The notes beneath the pieces are model-generated. The model was given only the letters and a program-made list of their open reading frames with translations, was not told the origin of the DNA and ran no database searches. Positions 35,501 to 47,500 of a DNA stretch of 64,000 bases are shown here, one piece after another. Both the position numbers and the translations under genes were made by a program. Numbering within the stretch: position 1 is the stretch's first letter; every line of letters begins with the position of its first letter. Source of the DNA: Rhododendron vialii (taxonomy: Eukaryota > Streptophyta > Magnoliopsida > Ericales > Ericaceae); the NCBI RefSeq assembly GCF_030253575.1, contig NC_080563.1:29923001-29987000 (forward strand). Direction: 5' to 3'.

Positions 35501-38500
35501 TGATTTACTTATTATTATTATTATTGTTATATTTTTTTTCTGTTTTAAGTTTGAAACTTTTAATTGCTTAGTTCCTGGCTGTCTTGTATGTCAGCAATTT
35601 GCCTTAGATAAGCCCCTCGTTGCGATTGGCATCTCACATACCAAATTCCTTTTGATTCATGTCACACAGAAGCTATCATGGAGCATATTTGGTTCGGTAC
35701 CAAGCCATCCTTAACGTGCAAGATTACAAGATGCAATTAGGGTGTGACACCGCGTTCGAAGCATCACATCAACTTACTAGAGTGAGCCTGAAAGGCTCAC
35801 ATGATTGGTGACCACCCAAATCCAGTGGACTTAGGTTAATATTTTTTGGAGTTGACTCAGGTTGATATAATTAGTTATCTTTTGACAACCTAACAGCTCA
35901 CCTAATCTTGCACATAAGTAAGACTAAGTGATTGCCATGGATGCAAGATGACTTAAGTACATTGGTTATTGAGGGATACATAAATATAAGAGGTGAGCTG
36001 GGAAATGATAAAAGGATTAACTTAAAAGGAATTTTGACTTTGTCCAGTTCACACTTTCACTGCAGTTATGATTTAGGGAAGTTGATGTGAAAGGTTGAAA
36101 TAAACTAGATAACAGCTGGTAGCTAGTTGCTTGGTTATCATAATATAGATTCTAAAATATGTCTTCTTTATGGTTGTTACTTGATATCTTCGAATGTATA
36201 TCTTGGGGATGTTTAGAAGTTTCTAGATCTAAGTTTGTTGGTGATAATTTCTGTGTGATAATTGGTACAAGTGATAATTTCATTAGTGTCTTAACTCCTA
36301 GTCCATATGCAAAAGTAGGTTTTGATGGCCAATTTGTGGAGCATTGTTTGTTGGATGGAGCTTGAGATTGGGTGGTCAATCATACTATTTGTAAAGCTAA
36401 CACCTTCCAGGCCCACTGGTGTTTAGGGCTATGCCCGTTTGGTGTGTTTGGGCTTGTCCCAATTGGCTGTATCGTCCAACTTTTTGTTGGATTCCCCTCC
36501 CCATTTTCCCTTAATAAAATGTTACTTTTGCTGATAAAAAAGAGAGTTAACATCTTCTTTTTAGGAATTGACACTTTTTTTTTCTTTCTAATTTCACAGA
36601 AAAGTTTTCTGTAATTCTAAGATACGTCCTCTTGGATATTTAACTATACAAATTGTTAGAATAGTTAGTCTTTGTCCCACATCGGATAGTTGGAGTTATG
36701 TAACAAGTCACTAAGTAATATAAATAAAAGCTCTCTCTTGTGTTAGGGTTAATTAACACCCTAAACACTTCTCTCTCATTCTCTAAACAACATGGTATCA
36801 GAGCGGAATCCTAACCCACCATAGATTCTAACCCTAGCCCAGAAAATCGACTACTGTAGCCGTCGTGAACAGTGTCACGACTGTGAACAGTAGCCCAGAA
36901 ATCCAATCCACCATATTTCAGCCAAAAACTCAAATCCAGACTCAGATCCAGCCATAACCCAGCCACCGTAACCCTCGCCAGCCACCAGCACCCCTCCGGC
37001 GACCCTCGCCAGCCTCCGGCGTACCTCCGGCAACGCTTGTCTGCACCCCTATGACCCTCGCCTGAACCTCAAACCCCTTACCTCGTTCCGACAGACCTCA
37101 AAACCTCAGATCCAGCCCTCGCCCAGCCTCTGTGACCCTCGCCAGCCTCCGGCACACCTCCGGCGACCCTCGCCTGACTCCGGCGACCCTCGTCTGAACC
37201 TGTCGGAACTTACCCAGGACCTGTTGGTACTCCTGAGCCTTGCCGAGGCTGTAATCTGGTTCGTTGATGCATCATGTACACGCATCAGTGGTATTCAGTG
37301 GTGATATTAAGTGGTATGTGGTATTCAGTGGTACTTCTGGCTTATAAGGTAATGGGCCTCTGAACAGTAAACTTACGACTTTGGTGGTCCTCAAAACTCT
37401 TACGAACTCTTATGTTCTGTTGTTAAAACTTTGGTCAGTGGATGTTGATGTTGGGTTGACTGTTGGTTGGTATTTAGTAGGTGGCGGTGGTTTACTCAGT
37501 TACAATAGTTGATTCCTATTGGTTGTTGTCACTTTATTGTTCAGTATAATGTCTGAAAAGAAGTCTGAGTCCCCTTCTAATTCTGTTGGTACTGATCATT
37601 TGGCTAGCTCTTCTCGGTTTCGTGAAAGGTTGTCCATTACCTCCACCCCTTTGAATGGTAAGAATTATGCTGTTTGGGCTATAGCCGTCGAGGTTTATTA
37701 TGTAGGTCAGAAACGTTATCATTATTTGACAGATGATCCACCTGCTGCGACTGCTACTACATATGAGACATGGGTATCTGAGGATGCTAATATTTGGTCT
37801 GATTTATGGAATAGTATGGAAGAACATATTGCTAGCACGCTGGTTTTCTTACCTACGGCCAAACAAGTATGGACACAAGCTCAGGAGATGTATTCTGGTG
37901 TTAACAATCTCTGTCACACATATGATCTTCATCAGTCCTTCTTTTCTATCTCACAGGGTGGCTTAACTTTGGAGGCTTATTATTCTAAGTTTTGTGGTAT
38001 CTGTGAGGAGCTTAATATATGTGAGCTGATTTCCTCTGATGTTCAGGTCATGCGGCGCCAGCGTGAGCGTATGCAGGTTGCTCGGTTTATATCTGGTGCA
38101 TCATCCACATATGGTCCTGTCCGTAATCATCTGTTGGGGTCTCGCGATCTTCCTTCTCTTAGCGAGGTATTTAGTCGCATTCGTCAGTCTTCTGTATCTG
38201 TATCTGCGCCACCTCTTGATCGTTCAGCATTGACTTCTGTTGTTTCTGGTACTTCATTTAGCCGTGGTCGTGGACGCGGCCGTGAGTCTGGTTTTAATAG
38301 TCGTGGTCGTGACTTTGGATTTAGTGGACGTGGTTCTGGCCGTGGTTTTGGTGGACGTGATTCTAGTGTGGGTAATCGTGGTTCTGGTATTGGTGGTTTT
38401 GGTCGTGCTTTTGGTGGTCGCATGTCAGGAAGAGGTAATCGTGGTCGTGGCCGTGATGCCCGATCATGTACTCATTGTGGGGGAACCAATCACACCGTGG

Positions 38501-41500
38501 ACACATGCTATGATCTTCATGGGTTCCCTCAGGCTCATCAGGCTGCTATTTTTGAGGATGCTGAACCATTTCCTCACCCTACCGACTCTGTGGTGACTAT
38601 TTCTGCAGAAGAGTATCAGCGACTTGTGTCTCATCAGACTTTATCCTCTACTGCTACACTTGCTCAGACCAGTCCCTCCGTTGCTTGTGTTGCCTCTTCT
38701 CATTCTTCCACCCCTTGGGTTATCGATTTTGGTGCTTCAGATCATATGACTGGTACATCTACTATTTTTTTCAGTCGTCGGTCTGTTAGTCCACCATCTC
38801 GTGTCACCTTAGCTGATGGGTCTACTTCTGAAATTACTGGTTTGGGTCCCATCTCTGTTACTCCATCCCTTACTTTGGACTCTGTTTTTCATATTCCTCG
38901 TTTTCCATTTAATCTTATGTCTGTTAGTAAACTTACGAAATCTTTAAATTGCTCCATCACTTTTTCTTCTCATGGTTGTGTGTTTCAGGAATCTAAAGAC
39001 GGGGAGGATGATTGGTGGGGGTACTGAACGTGGTGGACTATATTACTTTACCAATGACATCTGTCTTGCATCGGTTGCTCTTCAGTCATCAGTTTCTCCC
39101 TATCAACAACATTGTCGTCTGGGTCATCCCTCACTTAAAAATCTGAAGCGTTTGGTGCCATCATGTAGTCATGTTAAGGACTTGCAATGCGAAGTCTGTG
39201 AGTTTAGTAAACACCGTCGAGTGTCTTTTTATCCTAGGGTTGAGCGTCGTGTGTCACGTCCTTTTCAGTTAGTACATTCGGATATTTGGGGTCCTATTCA
39301 TGTTCCTATTTTAGCTGGTTTTCAGTATTATGTTATTTTTGTTGATGATTTTTCTCGTGTTACATATCTTTATCTTATGAAAACGAGATCAGAGTTGTCT
39401 TCTATCTTTAAGTCATTTTATGCAGAAATAAAGAATTAGTTTGATACTTGCATTTGTATTTTTCGTTCCGATAATGCACGTGAATATTTTCATAATGCTC
39501 TTTCTCGTTTTTTTTGATGATCATGGGATAATTCACCAGTCTTCTTGTGCTCGGACTCCACAACAAAATGGGGTTGCCGAACGCAAGATCCGACACTTAT
39601 CTGAAGTTATGCGTGCCATGTTAATCCAAATGCAGGTCCCTAAGTCTTACTGGAGTGATGCTGTTTTTACAGCTTGTTACTTGATTAACCGTATGCCCTC
39701 CACTGTTCTTGGTGGTCAAATACCGCATGAGGTTTTATTTTCAGGTCGGTCTCTCCACTCATTACCCCCTCGGGTATTCGGTTGCACATGCTATGTTCAT
39801 GCATTAGATCCTGACCGAGACAAACTTGATCCCCGCTCGATCCGGTGTATCTTTCTCGGGTATTCCCGTACTCAGAAAGGGTATTAGTGTTACTCACCCT
39901 CTCTTCGTCGTTACTTTGTTTGTGCTAATGTCACCTTTAATGAGTCATTGCCTTTTTTTTCGGGAACCCCTGAGTCTGAGTATGTCCTTTCCGAGTCTGA
40001 GTATGTTATTCCTATAGATGTTCCTCCTGCTCCTATGCCACCCTTGCAGGTATATGTTCGTCAACGGAAAAGATTAACAGCCCCACCAATGCCTACTACC
40101 GCGCCTCCTCCGTCCCCAGATCCCGCTTCACCACCACCCCCACCTCCACTCCCATCTCCACCATCACCTGATCTTCCTATTGCCCTTCGCAAAGGTATTC
40201 AGTCTTGCACTACTCATCCTATTACTCAGTTTGTTTCCTATAATCATCTGTCTCCGTCTCTTCGTGCTTTTACTACTTCTGTTTCGTCCATTTTTGTTCC
40301 TAACACTGTTCAGGAGGCCTTATCTGTTTCTGAGTGGCGAACAGCTATGGAGGCTGAGATGTCTGCTCTTTATGACAATGGCACTTGGGAGTTGGTTCCT
40401 CTTCCACCAGGGAAGTCTACCGTTGGATGTTGATGGGTATTTACAGTTAAGTATAATCCAGATGGCACTGTCGAACGGTACAAGGCCCGTCTTGTGGCCA
40501 AAGGCTATACTCAGACATATGGAGTTGATTATGCCGAGACTTTCTCTCCGGTGGCCAAAATTACCTCTGTTTGAGTTCTTATTTCTATGGCTGCCAATCT
40601 TGGTTGGCCCTTATTTCAGTTGGATTTCAAGAATGCGTTTCTCCATGGTGATCTACTTGAGGAGGTGTATATGGAGCAACCTCCTGGGTTTGTTGCTCAG
40701 GGGGAGCGTTCTCAGGTGTGTCGCCTTCGCAAAGCTCTTTATGGTCTTAAGCAGTCACCTCGAGCTTGGTTTGGCAGGTTCAGTGATGCTGTGTTGCAGT
40801 TTGGTATGCGTCGCTCTCATTCTGATCATTCTGTCTTTTCTATTCAGTCCGATCGGGGAAAAGTAGTGTTGATTGTGTATGTGGATGATATCATTATTAC
40901 TGGGGATGATCAGAAAGGTATTGATGAGCTAAAACACTTTCTACAACGTCAGTTTCACACCAAAGATTTGGGTAAGCTGCGATATTTCTTGGGTATTGAG
41001 GTAGCAAGATCCAAGGAAGGGATTAGTCTATCCCAAAGAAAGTATACGCTAGATATTCTAGAAGAGACTGGTTTATTGGGAGCAAAACCTGTGGAGACTC
41101 CTATGGATCCAAACGTCAAACTGTGTGTCGATCAGGGGGAGATATTTCCTCATCCTGACCGTTATCGTCGCTTAGTTGGCAAATTGAATTATCTTACCAA
41201 TACACGGCCTGATATCTCATTTGCTGTCAGTATGATAAGTCAGTTCATGTCAGCCCCTCGTCTTCCCCATTGGGAAGCTTGTCTTCGTGTTGTGAAGTAT
41301 CTCAAGGCTAATCCTGGACGTGGTCTATTCTATCGTTCAAATGGTCATTTACGTGTTGAAGCCTTTACTGATGCTGATTGGGCAGGATCACCATCTGATA
41401 GAAGGTCAACAACTGGATACTGTACTTTTGTTGGTGGAAATCTAGTTACCTGGAAGAGCAAGAAACAAACTGTTGTTGCTCAGTCCAGTGCTGAAGCAGA

Positions 41501-44500
41501 ATATCGTGCCATGGCTCATACTACGTGCGAGATTGTATGGTTGAGAGCTTTGCTCAAGGAGTTGGGATTTGGCGTACAGTTACCTATTCCTATGTATTGT
41601 GATAATCAGGCAGCAATACATATCGCTTCGAATCCGGTATTTCATGAGAGAACCAAACATATCGAAGTAGATTGTCATATTGTTCGGGAGAAGATAGATA
41701 GTGGCGTGTTGGCTACCCCTTTTGTATCTACAGGAGCTCAGTTGGCAGATATCTTCACCAAACCGTTATTCAAACCACGTTTAGAGTTATTATGTAACAA
41801 GCGGGGTTCTGTGATATTTATTCTCCAGCTTGAGGGGGAGTGTTAGAATAGTTAGTCTTTGTCCCACATCGGATAGTTGGAGTTATGTAACAAGTCACTA
41901 AGTAATATAAATAAAAGCTCTCTCTTGTGTTAGGGTTAATTAACACCCTAAACACTTCTCTCTGAAACTGGGATCCAATGGTTCGTATTGTTTGTGGAAT
42001 GCTGGAGGGGCATATTAATTTGAAGGAATAGTAAAATGGAGTTTTATTTTGGGATCTGGAAAAGGATGAATGGTCTTTGAGATGGTCAGGGCCTTGTATA
42101 GTTTAGTTGCAATATTAGATTGTATTGTGCATATGTATTGTTTGAAGCCATCATAGTTATGCTGCCTATAACTGTTTCTTATTGTTTTTCTAGTAGAGTA
42201 GTAAACATGTGTTATGTAATCTTATATCTTATGATAACTCTGTGCAACCCATTGCAGTTTCGAGAGACTTTAATCCGTTTGGGGCCTTTTTATATTAAGG
42301 TAAGTTGATACTCTCTGAAATGTTGCTTTTTGTTATTCAGTCTGCAAATTTATCATTTTTCATTCTCGGATGTCCTTTCACAGATTCGCAACCATATGTT
42401 ATATTCGTTATCATCTCATCCGTACATTGCAGACTGTTTATAGTCACATATGCATGTTTTGTCTTCTGGATCACTTCTTTGTCTAACATTTATTGTAAAT
42501 TATGCCGGAGTTATAGAGTTGAATCCTCTTTTGCATCAATGTGAAGTACAGATACATGCTAGTTATGTGATTTTCTCTCTGCTTCTCTCTGGATATTTAG
42601 GCCTGTTGTAGTAACATGTCATGTCTACATTCCTTTAAGAGAAGGATAGTGGTTGCGGAAATGCTGTTGAGTTCAGGTGTTGGACTTTTAGGTGGTGGGG
42701 TTCTGTGGATGATGGGCGGATGTTCGTAGTCATTTATGTTTTGTTTGGTTTGTGATTTGAGTAGTGTTTTTGAAAAATGAGTTGAGAGAGAAATGAGAGT
42801 AATGATTGGAGAGAGGTAAAAAGTGGAGAGATAGAGTGAGAAATGAGAGTAATGATTGAAAAGTTAAGAGAGAGAAACGAGAGTAATAATTGAGTTGAGA
42901 AATATTTTTTGAGTAGAGTAGTGAAGTGAACAAGGCATTAAGTTTCTGCATTATTGCTGGGCTTGGAAAGTTTGGCATGTGATGGGTGGTATGTGTGCAT
43001 CTCTGATGCAGAAGGTGAAGCACTGAAGGTCTAAGTTTGATGCATCGATAAAAATTTGTCTAACAAGGACAAGAACAAAGAGAACAAAAACTCTCTTCTC
43101 TGTCTCTCTCTGTTGGGGGGAGGGCTCCCCTCCTCCCCTGGGCAATTTTCCTTCTTTATTCTCAAAACTGATAGGCGAGTAATGAGGTTGATGGCAGCGG
43201 TGCTGGAAGTTGCAGCTGGAGTTATTGGTTTCGACATCCGAGCTTCTCCAAATCGTTTATGGGGGTCGAATCGACGATTTCTCTGCAATCATCGGTGGGG
43301 TGGTTCAGATGGTGACGAGATCGGCCTATGTAAGATTCTTGGTTCTTCTGTCTCTCTCCCTCCCCTTCCTTTTTTCCGACCCTTCTTCCTTTGTATGCGG
43401 TTCGTTTTATGATCTTTCTTCTTCTTGTCGCTTTCCTCTTCTCAGCTGTGTTCCTGGTCCGATGGATCTTCTGGCCAGATTGTTCTTGGGCTTCCTGTGC
43501 TTTTGCTTAGCGGCAAGGCAGATCCGGCGGACTGGAGCTTGGCCGGCGTAGCCTCCTGTAGGTATCTTCTGTTGGGTGGTCCAATCTTTTGCCTAACAAT
43601 GAAGGTTGAGTGCTTGCGGCTGTTGTTTCGGGTTCCCACCAGTCGGGCCTTTTTGTGCAGTGGTGATGGTGCATGGTGCTCAGTGGTCGGCTGGATGGGG
43701 TGGTCGGCGGTGTGGTGGTGGTCAGTCAGAGGTGGTGGCGGCATGGCGGAAGGCTTGTTGCGAAAATGTACCCTATTTAGGGTTAGGGTTTTGGGTTTTC
43801 TTTGGGCTAGGCTACGATGTATAATCTGGGCTTTTAGGCCTCTTGTTTTCTAGGGCTGTCCCTTTTGGGGTGTGTTTGGGCCTCACTGTTGTATTTGGGC
43901 GTTTTGGCCTTTGGGTGTTATGGGCTTTGTTACCATTTGCCTATATTCCAACTTTTGGTTGGATTCTCCTTTCCCTTTCCCTTAATAAAATGTTTGTATC
44001 AAAATAAAAAATAAAAAAATTGTCTAACAAATATATGTTGTATGATACCCAATATTTAGTAAGATATGATCTTGATAGATATTTAGTTATGATAATTTTT
44101 GACAGGAGTGAGCTTCCCACAGCAAATAGGATTCTAGTTTTATCGTGTCCAAGGATTTTAGGTCTATACATAGGAGCTTTTTTGATGAATCATTCAGACT
44201 TGACTAATGAACTTGAGATTATGGCTAGGGCCTTATGTGAGGGCTTCCCTTTTGTTTTACCCTTCTTCCCCCCGTTTCATCCCTCCAAGTGCTGCATCAA
44301 TGTTGGTATGAGAGCTTAGGCTCAAATTCCATCCCTCTTTCACTGCTTTCTGCTGTTCAAGTTCGCCTTCTTTATATGGTCTCACTCAATGTAACACGAA
44401 TACGGACACGGACATGGCGGTGGACACAGACACGGTTACAGGACACGTCAATGCTCAAAAAATGTGGACATGAACACGGACATGGTGGGGGCATGACAAT

Positions 44501-47500
44501 ATTTTTTTTGTTATGCAAAAACGCACATTGTAACCACTAAATATTTAGGTTAGAACTCCTATGGAATGTATTATGGACGGATGGTGTAAGCCCATACACA
44601 TACACGTGTTTTGTATTACACTTTTGGCTCAATACTTTTGAAGCTATATATATTTTACCCCGTACAAGCTTTTAAAATTACAAAATTACCCTCGCACAAT
44701 TGATGGCTCATAGGGATTGTGGTCCCTTTGATGGGCTTATTTATTGTGTTGGTTGAGTTGTTGGGCTTGGTTATTTCGTGGACTCTCACACAATTGATGC
44801 TGTGTCCAGTGGTTTGTACTTTGTAATTCGCACATGATGTAATAATCTCTCCTATAGATTGACAAAAAAACAAAATTCAACAACATAGGAAGGTTATAAG
44901 GATACTGGACATATCTGCATTTGAGATTTATCATGGATGTGATCTATAGTTTTACATATTTCTCTATCCCATTTGTGGAAAGAGGCTTGGATGGGAATGA
45001 AAATAATTAGTTACCTTCTCCCATTGAACATAAAATTATGTCTATTCAACATAGAGGGCATGTTAGCCCCTCATAGCATATATTCTTGCTGTATGGTAAT
45101 GGTGTACTACCATTCTTCCGAGTGAAAATATCTGCCTGTGTTCGTTTTTGGAGGTTTGATAACAATCGCAGCCTTATAATTTCTATAAATATTGCTTGGA
45201 GGACTCTGCCAGGGTTACCAACTTCTAGATCTAAATCCAAGTTGTCTTGCTAAATTTGGTCTTCTATATTGATGGAAGTTGTAATTGATAGATATGAGAT
45301 GGCCAATTAACTGATCAGTGGTACAAAAATTGAATTGCTAGTTTATTATTTGAGTTGCACTCGGAAGAAGTTCAGTTGTTTAATGTAATATTTTCTTACA
45401 GCTTGGACAAGCTCTGAGCACAAGACCAGATATACTACCTACTGTATATTGTCAAGAACTAGCTAAGTTGCAGGTATGCTAGCTTTCCTTATGTTTAGTA
45501 CTTTATGTGCAGTACTTCGACAATTGACATCGATTAGGAGTTATTCTGGTCCCCTTTTGTGTTTTCATTTTTATGCGTACTCTGGCTTTGCCAGGATCAA
45601 ATACCCCCATTTCCAACCCGTGTTGCCATTAAATCTATTGAATCCCAATTGGGTGTTCCTGTTTCCAAATTATTTGCGGACATCAGCCCCGAGCCAATTG
45701 CTGCGGCATCCTTAGGACAGGTGTATAAAGGTTAGAATTTTGGTTTTTTTTTTTTTTTTGGATGGTAGATTTTATATTTTGTGCTGGTTTAGTCATCTAT
45801 TTGACTCCTTCTATTTAGATATATGATATATCTAGTAGATTCCCATGATTGATGAATGAATGAGGAATCAATATATGTGATGTACACTCGAGCTAAATGT
45901 TTTCTTATGTGCTTCAAGTTTTCAGCTCACCTGCATTCAGGAGAGCTAGTAGCTGTTAAAGTACAGAGGCCGGGCATGGCACTCTCATTGACACTGGATG
46001 CCTTGTTATTCCATATGATAGGAGGCCAATTAAAGCGATTTGCTGAAGCTCGAAAGGACCTGCTAGTGGCTGTGAATGAGATGGTAGGCCTTCTGTATTG
46101 TAGCTTCTGAATATCATGGCAATTTTTGTAATTGTAAACATGATGTTGTGCTCCGTCTATTATCATTCAGGCTACTGGAGTTTTAATCCGGTCATGAATC
46201 ATTATCTCATAGTTCATATATGAGGACAAACCAAATCACTCACTACTCTTGGATATTTTTGCCTGAAATGAGTTTAATGGAGGGGCTGACACTGCATGAT
46301 TTTTGCATCTAGTTTGCTTCCATATCAAATTGGTTCAGACGCCTTTAAGAAAAGTGAAACTACTCATTTGTTTACTGACATTGCTTGAGTTGGATCCGAC
46401 AACATTATATCCTAGTCTTTCCTTCCCTACTTAAGTCACCAATAGTCAAGCCACCAATCGCCAAAAGCTTAAGCTGTTAAGGAATAGGCCCAACTATGTA
46501 TATTGCTATCCTTCTCCCTGTGAACTCCCCGTCTTGCGCGTGGAGATATGATGATCCATGCATAGAGTGATGATCCCTCAAAAGGGAAAGCAAATGCAAA
46601 TGGGAAACAAATGCAAACAGAGAGAGGTGAACCTAAACATGGTCCAAAAATCCAATGTTCTAAAAGTCGCTCGGCGCTAGTCGAGCGGTCGGCCACCTTC
46701 GAGCGATTAATCGGATTAATTGGTGCGTATAAATTAGTAATTGGCGATTAATCGTTACTCGGACCTAATCGGATAGGCCTTCGCCAGCTATTAATCGGTG
46801 ATTAATCGCCGATTAATTCCTTGTTTTAGAACACTGCAAAAATCAAGTACCATATAAAAGGATATAACTCACTGAAAATTGATCCATGTGGAGAAGTAGT
46901 AAATCAGGAGAAAAGAGAGAAGAAAATATTTAGTTGTGGAACCTGAAGGTTGTACCTGTAACTTGGTTTGCTTGCTGAAAAAATAAGCTGGATGGGTATT
47001 CGGGATTTGTCCAATGTGATCGTCAAGGTTATGTCAACATCCAAGACATATTTGGGAAACATTTAAGCTACTTTTGAAAGCAGTTTTAAGAAAATTGATC
47101 CACGTGGAGAAGTAGTAAATCAGGAGAAAAGAGAGAAGAATATATTTAGTTGTGGAACCCGAAAGGTTGTACCTGTAACTTGGTTTGCTTGCTGAAAATA
47201 AGCTGGATGGGTATTCGGGATTTGTCCAATCTGATCGTCAAGGTAATGTCAACATTCAAGGCATATTTGGGAAACATTTAAGCTACTTTTTTAAGCAGTT
47301 TTAACTTTTAATAGATTCCTATCAGCATACAGGTAAAGATGAGATCATATTTCAATAGACTTCACCAACCTTAGTAATTCTCCCATCCGAATATCAGGCT
47401 GTCATCATCCAAGTTATATTTGGTTAATGTGTGAGCCACTTCGTTAGTTATCTTTTTCTTTCTATACTCCTTCCAACAGAGAGGAAAACAATGACATGAC

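Larger units (their letters stand above)
36654..41963 (+). mobile_element. Ty1/copia LTR retrotransposon in ABC1K intron 3
   Basis: Sense to the host gene. LTR copies at 36654-36776 (continuing to about 36789) and 41841-41963 are identical over 123 bp. The left LTR is followed by a primer-binding site TGGTATCAGAGCGG (36793-36806); the right is preceded by the purine tract TTGAGGGGGAG. Gag, protease, integrase, reverse transcriptase and RNase H occur in copia order with an RE1/Ale-like domain style. The right copy lacks the last ~13 bases of the left LTR, and no target duplication is visible. The 3' border has therefore been altered. Confidence 0.93.

Noticed and set aside
36654..36700. Possible relation between the copia LTR start and the TRIM LTRs (shared TGTTAG... 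and CCCACATCGG)
   Set aside because: The shared motif is short and common near the 5' end of plant LTRs; lengths and internal sequence differ.
38184..38423. Arg/Pro-rich minus-strand ORF
   Set aside because: Shadow of the Gly/Arg repeat in the copia gag.
43425..43853. 142-codon ORF
   Set aside because: It lies within the poly-A retroposon; open frames on both strands come from its GC-rich composition, and no domain is recognisable.
44390..44500. GGACAC/ACGGACA-rich stretch resembling a tandem repeat array
   Set aside because: Degenerate short similarity only; no constant unit or spacer, so neither a satellite nor a CRISPR-like array.
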